This document shows, piece after piece, positions 35,319 through 44,870 of a stretch of 45,033 bases of DNA. Origin of the DNA: Candidatus Thiosymbion sp. (GTDB lineage: Bacteria; Pseudomonadota; Gammaproteobacteria; Chromatiales; Chromatiaceae); NCBI GenBank assembly GCA_018435665.1, contig JAHDND010000161.1:1-45033 (forward strand), read 5' to 3'. The first letter of the stretch is position 1. Every line of letters begins with the position of its first letter. The notes beneath the pieces are model-generated. The model did not search any database. It was not told the DNA's origin and saw nothing but the letters and a program-made list of their open reading frames with translations. The translations under genes and the position numbers were made by a program.

Positions 35319-35383
35319 GGGCGTGATTCCTGGGTTGAGGCTTGTGCGTGCCAGAGGTTGAGCGGGGGCTGCTCGGTTCATGC

Positions 35384-36817
35384 CTAACCCGCGAGTTTGG
35401 CCTTCAACAGTTCGTTGACCTGCTCGGGATTGGCCTGGCCCTTGCTGGCCCGCATCACCTGGCCGACGAAGAAGCCGAAGAGCTTGTCCTTGCCGGCGCG
35501 GTATTGCTCAACCTGGCCGGGGTTGGCGGCGATGATGGCGTCGATGAGGGTCTCGATGGCGCTGGTGTCGGTGATCTGCCTCAGGCCCTTGGCGGCGATG
35601 ACGGCATCGGCGTCCCCCTCTCCGCCCCACATGGCCTCGAAGACCTGCTTGGCGAGCTTGCCGGACAGGGTCCGGTCCTGGATGCGGGCGAGGAGGCCGG
35701 CGAGCCCGGAGGCACTGATGGGGGAGTCGCCGATCTCCAGACCGGCCTTGTTCAGCGCCGCGGACAGGTCGCCGCCGATCCAGTTGGCGGCGAGCTTGGC
35801 GTCACCGCAGGCGGCGGCGACCTGCTCGAAATAGGCGGCCAGGGCGCGGCTGGCGGTGAGCAGGTTGGCATCGTAATCCGACAGGCCATGGTCGCGACGG
35901 AAGCGCTCGCGCATGGCGTCGGGCAGTTCCGGCAGGTCCGCGGTGGCGGCGGCCAGAAAGTCGGCGTCGATCACCAGGGGCAGCAGGTCCGGGTCGGGGA
36001 AGTAACGGTAGTCGTTGGCCTCCTCCTTGGAGCGCATGGAACGGGTCTCGTCCCGCTCCGCGTCGTAGAGGCGGGTCTCCTGGACCACCTGGCCGCCGCC
36101 CTCGATGACGTCGATCTGGCGCTCGATCTCGAAGCGCAGGGCGCGTTCCAGGAAGCGGAAGGAGTTGATGTTCTTGATCTCGGCGCGGGTGCCGAAGGTT
36201 TCCTGGCCCTGGGGGCGGATGGAGATGTTGGCGTCCATGCGGAAGGAGCCCTCCTGCATGTTGCCGTCGCTGATGCCGATCCAGCGCACGATCTGGTGGA
36301 TCTTGCGGGCATAGGCCACCGCCTCCTCTGGGGAGCGCATGTCCGGCTCGGAGACGATCTCCAGTAGGGGGGTGCCGGCGCGGTTGAGGTCGATGCCGGT
36401 CAGGCCGTGGAAGTCCTCGTGCAGGGACTTGCCGGCGTCCTCCTCCAGATGGGCGCGGGTGACGCCAATCGCCTTCTGGCGGCCATCCTCGAGCTGGATG
36501 CTCACCTGGCCCCGGCCCACCACGGGCTGCTCGTACTGGCTGATCTGGTAGCCCTTGGGCAGGTCGGGGTAGAAGTAGTTCTTGCGGGCGAAGACCGAGC
36601 GCTCGGCGATCTCGGCCTCGATGGCCGTGCCGAAGCGCACCGCCAGCCGGACCGCCTCCTCATTGAGGACCGGCAGTACCCCGGGCAGGCCCAGGTCGAT
36701 GGCGCAGGCCTGGGTGTTGGGGGGGGCGCCGAAGGCGGTGGCGGCGCCGGAGAAGATCTTGGACTGGGTGGCGAGCTGGGTGTGGATCTCCAGCCCGATG
36801 ACGGTTTCCCATGGCAT
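35384..36817 (-). CDS. gatB: Aspartyl/glutamyl-tRNA amidotransferase subunit B
   Basis: 477 residues, normal for GatB. Starts [20 protein letters not shown], with [20 protein letters not shown], the GatB signature [20 protein letters not shown], and a C-terminal YqeY-like helical domain (from about 330) ending [14 protein letters not shown]. GatB carries the kinase and transamidation site that turns Glu-tRNA(Gln) or Asp-tRNA(Asn) into Gln-tRNA or Asn-tRNA. Its partners gatC and gatA, usually directly upstream, are not here: upstream (36818-37032) is a 215-base gap without a gene and then an unrelated amidohydrolase. So the complex is encoded at two or more sites, or gatCA were moved away. Confidence 0.96.
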   Translation of the reverse strand: MPWETVIGLEIHTQLATQSKIFSGAATAFGAPPNTQACAIDLGLPGVLPVLNEEAVRLAVRFGTAIEAEIAERSVFARKNYFYPDLPKGYQISQYEQPVVGRGQVSIQLEDGRQKAIGVTRAHLEEDAGKSLHEDFHGLTGIDLNRAGTPLLEIVSEPDMRSPEEAVAYARKIHQIVRWIGISDGNMQEGSFRMDANISIRPQGQETFGTRAEIKNINSFRFLERALRFEIERQIDVIEGGGQVVQETRLYDAERDETRSMRSKEEANDYRYFPDPDLLPLVIDADFLAAATADLPELPDAMRERFRRDHGLSDYDANLLTASRALAAYFEQVAAACGDAKLAANWIGGDLSAALNKAGLEIGDSPISASGLAGLLARIQDRTLSGKLAKQVFEAMWGGEGDADAVIAAKGLRQITDTSAIETLIDAIIAANPGQVEQYRAGKDKLFGFFVGQVMRASKGQANPEQVNELLKAKLAG

Positions 36818-37032
36818 GGCGGCGCGGCCCTCGTGCGGCGGTCATCCCCGACGGGTCAGGTGGGGGGGTCAGGAGTGGCAGGCCCGGTGTTCCGCTGGGG
36901 AAGCGGGACCGGGCCATTTGAGGGGCATTGTGGGCCGGCGGGGGCTGGCGGGCAAGCCAGCCGCGGGCAATCCGTCCGGGGAGGAGGAGGATCCTTGGTG
37001 GCGGGAACGAAAACGGCGGGAAGGTCAGTGCG

Positions 37033-38778
37033 TCACAGGGGGAGAATCTGCCGGCCCTCCACCCAGGTGGAGAGGACGGCAGGCTCATTCGGCCCCAGTT
37101 CATCGGGCTTTAGGGTGTACAGGTCCTTGGCGTAGACGACGATATCGGCCTTGTAACCCAGGTGGAGCTTGCCAACCCGCGCCTCGCGCGTCGTGGCATA
37201 GCCGCCGACGGTGAAGCCCTCGATCATATCCCGCATAGTCAGGGGTGGGTTGGCCGCGGGATCACCCGCGCCGGTCAGGGCGATGCGCATGATCTCCGTC
37301 GGCCAGCAGAGAGGTACGATGTTCGAGGCATAATCCGTCGAGAACGCCAGGGTGACGCCGGCATCGCGCAGCTTGCGGTAGGGGTAGGACCCCCGGGCAT
37401 GCTCGCCATAGTAGTAAGCGGTTTCGTCCTTTTGAAACTCCCAATGCAGGGAGGGCTGGACGCCGGCGATCACGTGGTCACCCAGCGCGCTCATGCGCGC
37501 GATTTGCCCGTCCGTAATCAGCCCGAGGTGATACAGGGTGTGCTTGCAGCGCAATGCGCCATTTTGGTGCTGAACGGCCTCGATGGCGCTCAGCACGGCA
37601 TCAATGGCGAGGTCGCCACCGACGTGATAATGCATGTCGAGCCCCAACTCCTCGGACTTTTCCAGCATCCGATAGATGTTGTATTGCTCGCCATATTTCT
37701 GGTCTTCCTCGTCGTTGGTGTTGATCGCATGCAGACCCTGGTTGCCCAGGGTGTTCAGCCAGCTGGTCCAGGCACCGCCTTGCCCGGCGGCCCCGTCCAC
37801 GAACAGTTTCAGACCGGCGAAGTGGACCCAGGGGCTATCCTCCTGCGTCTGGTCAAAGTCCAGCATGTCATCGAGGCTGAAAAAGGTATAGGCGTAGTTG
37901 ATGCGCAGCGGGAGCAAGCCTTCACGGTCGAGTTCCCGGCACAACTCCGGTTTCATGGTGCGACCCATGGGCCCGCCCATCAGGTCCAGGATCGAGGTGT
38001 AACCCATCTTCGCCCACAGGTTCAGCAACTGCATGGCGTAGGGTTTGACCCGATCGTCCCGTACCCGGGAAAAGATGGCGGCGTTGCCGACGATGGCCCC
38101 GGCGGTCTCCCGCAGCATGCCGGTGGCCTTGCCCTCTTTGCGGACGATGACGCCCCCGGGCGGATCGGGAGTGTCATCGTCAATTCCACTCATCTGCATG
38201 GCTACCGAGTTGACGATGTAGCTATGCCCCAGTTGATCGGCGATCATGACGGGGCAGGTATCGCCGGTTAACTCGTCGATCTTCGCCAGGTCCGCGAGAG
38301 TCCAGTCGTTGTAGTCCTCGAGCTTGAAGCCGTGTCCCATCACGGGAGTGCCGGGGGCTTCCTTTTTGCACCGGTTACCGACGACCGCCGCGATCGCCAG
38401 GGGATCTTCCAGGCCAAGGGTGGGCTCCAGGATGCTGCCCGCCACGGCCATGGTGATGAGATGGACGTGGCTATCGTTGAAACCGGGATAGGCGGCGGCA
38501 CCGCCGAGATCGACCCGTTCCGCCCGGGGATAATGATCCGGATCGACGTCGATCCCCGCGACGATGCCATCGCGGACGAGGAGATTGGCGACCTTGTGGT
38601 CCGCGTCGACATAGATGGCGCCGTTGAGAAAGAGGGTTTCCTTCGGGGTCGGGGTGGGATCGGCCGAATCATTGGCGCAGCCCTGTAAGTAGGGCGACAA
38701 ACCCAGCGCCAGGCTGGCCGTGGCGCTGGTGACAAGAAACTCCCGGCGGGTGAGGCCATCTTTTGCATAGGCTTGCAT
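37033..38778 (-). CDS. Amidohydrolase-family protein (YtcJ-like) with Tat signal and lipobox
   Basis: 581 residues. The N-terminus has a twin-arginine motif (TRREFLV, residues 10-16) in a signal region that ends in LQGC with Cys34, a lipobox; this predicts a Tat-exported lipoprotein anchored outside the inner membrane. The metal site begins with NDSHVHL (His104, His106), and later HYHVGGDLAIDAVLSAIEAV, CKHTLYHLGLITDGQIARMS and LAFSTDYAS carry the remaining ligands of the amidohydrolase 3 superfamily. The end, TREARVGKLHLGYKADIVVY, is usual for YtcJ-type hydrolases of N-acyl or cyclic amide compounds. Substrate unknown. No obvious operon partner; a repeat copy lies between it and the divergent TetR gene. 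Confidence 0.88.
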   Translation of the reverse strand: MQAYAKDGLTRREFLVTSATASLALGLSPYLQGCANDSADPTPTPKETLFLNGAIYVDADHKVANLLVRDGIVAGIDVDPDHYPRAERVDLGGAAAYPGFNDSHVHLITMAVAGSILEPTLGLEDPLAIAAVVGNRCKKEAPGTPVMGHGFKLEDYNDWTLADLAKIDELTGDTCPVMIADQLGHSYIVNSVAMQMSGIDDDTPDPPGGVIVRKEGKATGMLRETAGAIVGNAAIFSRVRDDRVKPYAMQLLNLWAKMGYTSILDLMGGPMGRTMKPELCRELDREGLLPLRINYAYTFFSLDDMLDFDQTQEDSPWVHFAGLKLFVDGAAGQGGAWTSWLNTLGNQGLHAINTNDEEDQKYGEQYNIYRMLEKSEELGLDMHYHVGGDLAIDAVLSAIEAVQHQNGALRCKHTLYHLGLITDGQIARMSALGDHVIAGVQPSLHWEFQKDETAYYYGEHARGSYPYRKLRDAGVTLAFSTDYASNIVPLCWPTEIMRIALTGAGDPAANPPLTMRDMIEGFTVGGYATTREARVGKLHLGYKADIVVYAKDLYTLKPDELGPNEPAVLSTWVEGRQILPL

Positions 38779-38930
38779 GGGGGGATACTCTGGAGTATTG
38801 GTGAGACTACCAAGACCAAGTCATGATCTCCAGCCACAGCCGTTGATGTCAAGGACCAAAGGTAATGCCGCGAGGTTGACGGGATCCGCCCTGCCTGCTT
38901 TGGGTGGTTCGGCCGCGATGAGACGCTTGG

Positions 38931-39010
38931 GGCTGTCTGACGAGGGCAAGGATCATCAGGACGCGGTGGTCACGACGTCAGGGACGTAGGCACGGCGTCT
39001 CTCGTCAGCT
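38931..39010 (+). repeat. Palindromic repeat family, copy 3 (shortened arms)
   Basis: The core CACGACGTCAGGGACGTAGG followed by CACGGCGTC (38971-38999) matches the core of the copy at 28589-28688 (CTACAGGGACGTATTCACGG with CGTC). CTGACGAG (38937-38944) and CTCGTCAG (39001-39008) form the short inverted arms. It occupies the promoter side of the TetR gene; the rest of the gap 38779-39082 holds only an AT-rich stretch (39010-39066) that probably contains the promoter. Confidence 0.6.
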
Positions 39011-39082
39011 ATCATAATGAATTGGAAGATAAAGAAAAATATTGCGTATCAGTTGGATATAAAACCCGGCACGGCAATTGTC

Positions 39083-39748
39083 ATGATGACCACAACTGAC
39101 TTGAAAACTCGCTTGCCATCCTACCGCCAATTGTCCAAGGATCGGCCCCTGCGTGAAGCGATCATCGACCACGCCGTGGCGATCCTCACCGAGGAGGGGG
39201 CCAGCGGTTTCTCGGCCCTGAAGGTGGCCAAGTCCCTGGGTATCCGCCAGAGCCACCTGACCTATCACTTCCCGAGCCGGGAGTTGCTTCTGCATGCCCT
39301 GGTGGATCGCCTGCTGTCGGACTATGCCGCGGAATTCACGCGGGTGGTCACGCGGGCGCTCGATGGTGGAGGTCTCGATGCCCTGATCGACTGGCTCTTG
39401 GAGGACGCCGTCAGCCCCCTGACGGCGCGGCTCTTTCCGGCGCTTTGGGATCTCGGCAACCAGGATGTCCGCATCGCCGGCGAACTCGACCGGTTTTATG
39501 GGAAGGCGTTGGTGGCGGCGCTTGAGGCGCTGGGGTTGGATCCGGAGCATCCGGCGACGAGCGAGCTGCAAGCGGTGATGGCCGTCCTCGGAACCCTGGT
39601 GGAGGGTAGCACGGCCATCCATGGGCGTGGTGGTCCAGCGCACCCTGATTTCCAGGTATTCAAGTCGACCGCCAAGGCCATCTTGCTGCCGGCGTTGCGA
39701 AAGGCATTGGCATCGGCGCGCGCGGGCCAGGCCGCCGTCGACGGTTGA
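39083..39748 (+). CDS. TetR-family transcriptional regulator
   Basis: About 221 residues from the ATG pair at 39083/39086. The frame is open from ATG 39017, but the extra 22 residues (NWKIKKNIAYQLDIK) come from AT-rich DNA unlike the codon use here, so that part is probably leader. The TetR N-terminal domain is clear: REAIIDHAVAILTEEGASGF, the helix-turn-helix SALKVAKSLGIRQSHLTYHF and PSRELLLHALVDRLL. The C-terminal ligand domain is not informative. Divergent from the amidohydrolase, so it may control that gene (inference). No RBS stands out for either start, leaving the start uncertain. Confidence 0.85.
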   Translation: MMTTTDLKTRLPSYRQLSKDRPLREAIIDHAVAILTEEGASGFSALKVAKSLGIRQSHLTYHFPSRELLLHALVDRLLSDYAAEFTRVVTRALDGGGLDALIDWLLEDAVSPLTARLFPALWDLGNQDVRIAGELDRFYGKALVAALEALGLDPEHPATSELQAVMAVLGTLVEGSTAIHGRGGPAHPDFQVFKSTAKAILLPALRKALASARAGQAAVDG

Positions 39749-39811
39749 GGCATCGCTCTCCCGGCCGGGAGCCAGCCCCATCCTTATAAACGCGTTAGGC
39801 ATAACTACTCA

Positions 39812-39869
39812 GGTATCCCCACCCAGGAGCGCCCCTCGTTTACGCGAAGCGCGGCTGGGTCGGGGTGCC
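39812..39869. repeat. Imperfect palindrome between the TetR and Uma2 genes
   Basis: GGTATCCCCACCCAG (39812-39826) pairs with CTGGGTCGGGGTGCC (39855-39869) at 12 of 15 positions, with G-T pairs at two of the rest. Possible terminator-like hairpin behind the TetR gene but without a T-run; or a dispersed repeat. Confidence 0.45.
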
Positions 39870-39910
39870 TTGGAAGGTCAGCGTCAGGCAAGCATCATCT
39901 GGAGGTTGCC

Positions 39911-40474
39911 ATGGGTCATGCGGTGAGGATCGAGCTCTACACCGAGTCAGACTATCTGCGGAGCGAAATCTATTCCGCCGGCAAGCGGGAGTTCGTCGCC
40001 GGCGAGGTCTATGCGATGGCTGGCGGCACGGCGCGTCATAACCGCATCTCCCTCAACATTGCGACCCGGCTCGATGCCGCAACGCGGGGCACACCCTGCG
40101 AGGTCTTCATGGCCGACATGAAGGTCAAGGTCGAGGCCCACCGCGCCTTCTACTACCCGGATGTCATGCTGGCCTGCGAACCCGGGGACGACGACCCCCT
40201 GTTTCGCACCAGCCCTTGTCTGATCGTCGAGGTCCTCTCCCCCTCCACCGCCGGTATCGACGAGCGCGAGAAGTGGCACCATTACCGGGACATTCCGACC
40301 CTGCGGCATTACCTGCTGGTCGATTCGGAGTCCCGCCGGGTCAGGCTCCTCAGCCGTCAGGACGGGGGCTGGCTGGAGCGGATTCTGGGGGAAGGGGAAC
40401 GGCTCGGCCTGGCCTGCGGTCCGGTGAACGCTGAGATGGGGTTCGAGGAGATCTACGACCGCAGCGGTTTGTAG
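39911..40474 (+). CDS. Uma2-family (DUF820) endonuclease-like protein
   Basis: 187 residues, GGAGG 6 bases before ATG 39911. It has the restriction-endonuclease fold signature of Uma2: KREFVAGEVYAMAGGTARHN, YYPDVMLACEPGDDD (catalytic Asp), LIVEVLSPSTAGIDEREKWH with the catalytic Glu and Lys, then HYRDIPTLRHYLLVDSESRR. These proteins are common in cyanobacteria and Chromatiaceae, often in many copies; the biological role is not established. The end overlaps the end of the sensor kinase gene by 22 bases on the opposite strand. Intact. Confidence 0.88.
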   Translation: MGHAVRIELYTESDYLRSEIYSAGKREFVAGEVYAMAGGTARHNRISLNIATRLDAATRGTPCEVFMADMKVKVEAHRAFYYPDVMLACEPGDDDPLFRTSPCLIVEVLSPSTAGIDEREKWHHYRDIPTLRHYLLVDSESRRVRLLSRQDGGWLERILGEGERLGLACGPVNAEMGFEEIYDRSGL

Positions 40475-43097
40475 TTCCGTGCCTCCTCCATGCCATGCCC
40501 GGTGGTGGTCCAGGGTGAACTGGCCGCGATCAGGGACTCTATCTGGCCTTCAAGGTCCGCGAGCCTCTCATTGAGGTCCGTCTCGCCAGCGAGCAGGGCC
40601 TCCTCCAGGGACTGGGACTGGCGCAGGATGCTCATGGCGCCGATGTAGCCGCATCGACCGCTGAGCTTGTGCAGTCGCCGGGCGGCGCTGTCCCGCAGGT
40701 CCTGGTTTAGATCCCCGCGGAGGGCCGGGATCAGGTCCGCGTACTCCTCGACAAAGCCGCGCAGGAGCTTCAGGAACAGGGCGCGGTCGCCCGCCAGCAC
40801 CTTCGACGCCTTGGAAGAATTGATGCCGGGGATGTCTGGAAAGCGCTCGGCAGGGCCCTTGGCGGCGGGAGCCCCCACCGGCGGCGTGAAGCCGTCCATT
40901 TGCGCCGCGGCGGGGAGCGCAACTGGTGTCACGTCACTGGTGAGATGTTGGGCCCAGGGCCAGAGTTTGATCCCGATCTGGTCGAGGTCGACGGGCTTGG
41001 TCAGGATGTCGTCGACCCCAGCCTCCAGGGCCGCGCGTCGCTGTTCAGGCAGGACCCCGGCGGTAAGGGCGATCACCGGCAGCATGAGGAGGCCCAGTTC
41101 CTCGCGGATCCGGTGGGTGGCGGTGAAGCCATCGATGACCGGCATTTGCAGGTCCATCAGGACCAGATCACAAGCCTCGGGATGGGTCCGGAGATGATCG
41201 AGGGCCTGGGCCCCATCACTGGCTTGGGCCACGCTCGCCCCTTCCGCGATCAGGGCCTGGGCCATCAGGTCGCGGTGCTCGGCGCTATCGTCAACCACCA
41301 AGACGCGCATCCCAGTCAGGTGCGGCTGCACCGCTTCAGCGGAGGGAGGTCTGACCGCCAATTCCCTACTGAAGACCGGCGTATATTCCAGGGGGAGTTC
41401 GAACCAGAAGGTGCTCCCCTGGCCAGGTTGGCTCTCCGCGCCGATCTCACCTCCCATGATTTCTACCAGACGCTTGCAGATCGCCAGGCCCAGCCCGGTG
41501 CCGCCGAAACGGCGGCTATTGCCCTGCTCGCCCTGCGTGAAGGGAGTGAAGAGGTGGGTCAGGGTCTCGGCGCTGATGCCGATGCCGGTATCCTTGACCG
41601 TAAAGCGCAGGCGCACCGCCGACGGGGTGGCTTCAAGGACGCCGACCTGAAGGACGATCTCTCCCTGGTCGGTGAATTTGATGGCGTTCCCGATCAGGTT
41701 GTTGAGGACCTGTTCCAGGCGCAGGCCGTCTCCCAGCAGCCGGCCCAGAGGGGCCTCAGGGGGGGCGATGTGCAACTCGACCCCCTCGGATCGCGCCAGG
41801 GGACCGAAGAAGTCGGTGAGCTTGGTCAGCAGTTCCGCCAGATCGATGGGATGGCTCTCGAGTCGCAGATAGCCGGATTCGATCTTGGACAGGTCGAGGA
41901 TGTCATTGAGGATACCCATGAGGGATTGGCCGGCCTCCTGGATCCGCCGCAGCATGTCCTCCTGGTGCTGGCTCAGGGGCTCGCGGTTGATCATCTGGGC
42001 CAGGCCGAGGATGGAATAGAGCGGGGTGCGGATCTCGTGGCTCATGCGCGTGAGGAATTCGGTCTTGGCGGCGTTGGCCTGCTTCAATTCCGCGGTGCGT
42101 TCCGCCACTCGCTTTTCCAGGTGGTTGCTGAGTTCGCGAAAGGCTTGTTCGCTGGCGCGGAGTCGTTCCTCGGCCTCCCGCTGGGAACTGATGTCACGGG
42201 CGACGACGACGGCAGCGGAGATCTTGCCGTTGCCGTCGCGAATGGGCGCGTAGCTATAGCTGCCGATCCAGGTCTCGCCGGTATCGGCGCGCCTCAGGTG
42301 GTACTCCTCACTATCGCCCTGATCGCCTTGAAGTCCCCGGGAAATCGGCCATTGTTCGACGGAGAGTAGTTTTCCCGCTGGCGTGAAGACTTGGATGATG
42401 TCCGGGTAATCCAGCAGGGTTTCGCTCAATTCCGCCCGGCTGGAGAACTTATGGAAACGGGCCGCGGCCTCGTTGAAATAGGAAAAATGCCCCTGGGTAT
42501 CCGCAATGAAGAGGGCATCGTTCATGCCGGCCAGGGTCGCCTCCAGATTGGCCTTGATGGCCATCAGCTCCCGTTCGGTCCTGCGTCGCACGGCGATCTC
42601 GGCCTCCAGGGCGGCGGTGCGGTCCCTGACCCGTTCCTCCAGTCGGGCGGTGAGCTCTTGGATTTTTGCTCCGCCTTTCTCTGTGCGGTGATGTCCTCCA
42701 CCATGGTCAGATTCTGCAGTTGGTCGCGGCCGTTGGCGTGGACCCGGGAGGTGGTCATGTTGGTCCAAACGGCGCTGCCATTGGGGCGAAGGTAGCGTTT
42801 GACCGCGTGATAGGTGGAGATTTCCCGGGCGTTGAGCTGTTCCATGCCCAAGCGGTTCGCGACGAGATCCTCGGGGTGGGTGATGCTCATCCAGTCGAGC
42901 TGTTCCAGCTCCGCGGGGGTGCGACCGACGATGCGCGCGAAGCAGTGGTTGGCGAGGATGATCCGCCCCGTCCGCGCCTCGACCAGGAGAATCCCGAGGG
43001 GAGCCTGGTCAAAGAGGATACGAAAGTGCGGCTCGACGCGATGATCGGGCGGTGGCCAAGGGGCTTTGGGCGGGGAGGGGGGCGTGTGACCAGTCAT
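40453..43097 (-). pseudogene. Hybrid sensor histidine kinase broken by a one-base frameshift
   Basis: Two overlapping reading frames make one protein of about 880 residues. The first frame (ATG 43097, or GTG 43127) encodes a PAS domain: FRILFDQAPLGILLVEARTG to NLTMVEDITAQRKAEQK. The second frame resumes with AKIQELTARLEERVRDRTAA and encodes a second PAS domain, a HisKA domain (MSHEIRTPL, phospho-His at about 42037), an HATPase domain ([25 protein letters not shown]), a receiver (VLVVDDS, LVLMDLQMP, LTKPVD) and an HPt domain (RRLHKLSGRCGYIGA). The frames meet at five A residues on the minus strand (42667-42663); one extra A would restore a continuous protein. The downstream part could still be made separately but lacks a good start. 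Could be a sequencing error, so possibly intact. Confidence 0.8.
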
Positions 43098-43201
43098 GAT
43101 CGGGTCGAGGTTTTGGGGGGGGCGCACGCTGCCGGTGAAGACGATGAAGGTTTAGCCGTCTTCGCCGAGGGTGTCCCGAATGGCGAGGAACTGAGGGTTT
43201 T

Positions 43202-43210
43202 TGCTAATAT
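43202..43210 (+). promoter_or_regulatory. Possible promoter of the ybgC-tol operon
   Basis: Extended -10 box TGCTAATAT (43202-43210) 38 bases before the ybgC start. The -35 region is poor, as is allowed for extended -10 promoters. The gap 43098-43247 contains no other signal. Confidence 0.35.
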
Positions 43211-43247
43211 GCCGCTCCGTGGCTCATTCAGCGATTAGTCCAACTCC

Positions 43248-43676
43248 TTGTCCAGTAAAGCACAAACCCCATCTTTTCTGTTGAAGGTGCGCGTCTATTA
43301 CGAAGACACGGATGCCATGGGCGTAGTCTACCATGCCACCTATCTTCAATTTATGGAGCGCGCCCGTACCGAGTGGCTGCGCAGTCTGGGCTACGAGCAG
43401 CGGGGTGCCCGCGAGCGGCATAACCTGGGGTTCATCGTCCATTCCCTTACCCTGGACTACGTCAAGGGCGCGCGGCTGGACGATCTGCTGGAAGTCAGCG
43501 TGACCATCGTTCGCCGCGGCGGCGCCAGCCTGAATCTTGCCCAGGAGGTGCGGCGCGCCGACGATGGGGTCCTCTGTTGCCGCGGCTTGGTAAAGGTCGC
43601 CTGCGTGTGGGCCGACAGTCTCAAGCCCAGGCCCCTGCCTGAACAACTGCTGGCGGAGATCGCCGATGTATGCTGA
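43248..43676 (+). CDS. ybgC: Tol-Pal associated acyl-CoA thioesterase YbgC
   Basis: 142 residues, hot-dog fold. RVYYEDTDAMGVVYHATYLQ contains the catalytic Asp and the YHATY motif, and FMERARTEWLRSLGYEQ follows. No ATG fits: the first in-frame ATG lies inside the active-site motif, so TTG 43248 (or a GTG a few codons later) must be the start; YbgC usually has 10-15 residues before RVYYED. It hydrolyses short acyl-CoA and is linked to membrane lipid turnover. It overlaps tolQ by 11 bases. Start codon uncertain, product certain. Confidence 0.92.
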   Translation: MSSKAQTPSFLLKVRVYYEDTDAMGVVYHATYLQFMERARTEWLRSLGYEQRGARERHNLGFIVHSLTLDYVKGARLDDLLEVSVTIVRRGGASLNLAQEVRRADDGVLCCRGLVKVACVWADSLKPRPLPEQLLAEIADVC

Positions 43677-44340
43677 GCTTTCCCTCCTGGATCTGGTCCT
43701 CCATGCCAGTTTCGTCGTGCAACTGGTGCTGGCGGTGCTGGTGCTGGCCTCGATCCTGTCCTGGACCCTGATCTTCGAGCGCTCCCGGGTCCTGCGCAAG
43801 GCGGGGCGGGCGGCGGATGACTTCGAGCGGCGTTTCTGGTCTGGCGGCGACCTCAGTGCCCTCTACCGCGATCTCGGCCAGAACCCGAAGACCCTCACCG
43901 GCCTGGCCGCCATCTTCCGCTCCGGTTTCAAGGAATTCGTCCGCCTGCGCAAGGGCGAGGACCTGGACCCCATGGCCATCATCCAGGGCGCCGAACGTTC
44001 CATGCGCGTTGCCCTGAGCCGGGAGATGGACCGGCTGGAAACCAACCTCTCCTTTCTCGCCACCGTCGGGTCCACCAGTCCCTACATCGGCCTCTTCGGT
44101 ACCGTCTGGGGCATCATGCACTCCTTCCATGCCCTGGGTAACGTCAAGCAGGCAACCCTGGCGCTGGTGGCCCCCGGTATCTCCGAGGCCCTGGTGGCGA
44201 CCGCCATCGGTCTCTTCGCCGCCATCCCGGCGGTCATCGCCTACAACCGCTTCGCCGACCGCGCGGAGCGGCTCAACAACCGTTACGAGGAATTCATGGA
44301 GGAGTTCTCGACCCTGCTCCAGCGCCAGGGCCGGGGCTGA
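43666..44340 (+). CDS. tolQ: Tol-Pal system proton channel protein TolQ
   Basis: 224 residues. Three membrane helices: LHASFVVQLVLAVLVLASIL near the N-terminus, and two after residue 125 (SFLATVGSTSPYIGLFGTVW, then IGLFAAIPAVIAYNRFADRA), which hold the GLFGTVWGIM and ATAIGLFAAIPAVIAYN motifs of the TolQ/ExbB/MotA family. With TolR it uses the proton gradient to drive TolA during outer-membrane constriction at division. ATG 43666 lies inside the end of ybgC; 5 bases separate the stop from tolR. Confidence 0.96.
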   Translation: MYAELSLLDLVLHASFVVQLVLAVLVLASILSWTLIFERSRVLRKAGRAADDFERRFWSGGDLSALYRDLGQNPKTLTGLAAIFRSGFKEFVRLRKGEDLDPMAIIQGAERSMRVALSREMDRLETNLSFLATVGSTSPYIGLFGTVWGIMHSFHALGNVKQATLALVAPGISEALVATAIGLFAAIPAVIAYNRFADRAERLNNRYEEFMEEFSTLLQRQGRG

Positions 44341-44345
44341 CGCTA

Positions 44346-44780
44346 ATGAGAAGGACCCGTGTCCGTCGCCGCCCCCTGGCGGAGATCAACGTCGTCCCCT
44401 ACATCGACGTCATGCTGGTGTTGCTGGTGATCTTCATGGTCACGGCCCCCCTCATCACCCAGGGCGTGAACGTCGAACTCCCCCAGGCGGAGGCGGAGGT
44501 GATCACCGGTGAGAGCACCGACCCGGTGATCATCACCGTCGACCAGTTCGGCGACCTCTATCTGGATCTGGGCGAGGAACGCAACCTGCCGGTGGACGCC
44601 GTCACCCTCCAGGGTCGGCTGCGCACCCTGTTGCGGCACAATCCGCGCGCGCCGATCCTGGTCAAGGGCGACGCCGCCGTGGATTATGGCAAGGTGGTGC
44701 AGGCCATGGTGCTGGCCCAGGGCGCCGGCGCGGCGAGCGTGGGGCTGATCACGGTGCCGCCGGAACGCCCGGCGCCCTGA
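44346..44780 (+). CDS. tolR: Tol-Pal system protein TolR
   Basis: 144 residues. One N-terminal helix with the proton-path Asp: EINVVPYIDVMLVLLVIFMV, then TAPLITQGVNVELPQAEAEV, the classic TolR/ExbD sequence. The periplasmic domain (DQFGDLYLDLGEERNLPVDA and ILVKGDAAVDYGKVVQAMVL) is complete. Partner of TolQ. tolA starts 90 bases downstream. Confidence 0.96.
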   Translation: MRRTRVRRRPLAEINVVPYIDVMLVLLVIFMVTAPLITQGVNVELPQAEAEVITGESTDPVIITVDQFGDLYLDLGEERNLPVDAVTLQGRLRTLLRHNPRAPILVKGDAAVDYGKVVQAMVLAQGAGAASVGLITVPPERPAP

Positions 44781-44870
44781 TCGGGTCCGGGGCACCCAGG
44801 CCCCGACGCCCAACCTCCCCCGTCACGATCGCCCCCGATATGAACCTCCCCCAGTTTCCCCGGCCCTGAC

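Noticed and set aside
39017..39082. Upstream start for the TetR gene
   Set aside because: The extra 22 codons lie in AT-rich DNA with atypical codon use and look like promoter and leader.
40900..42369. Plus-strand frame of 489 residues opposite the sensor kinase
   Set aside because: Shadow of HisKA, HATPase and receiver domains on the minus strand.
42655..42680. Programmed -1 frameshift in the sensor kinase
   Set aside because: The five-A run is not a canonical X-XXY-YYZ heptamer in the needed frame and is short for transcript slippage; a mutation or read error is simpler.
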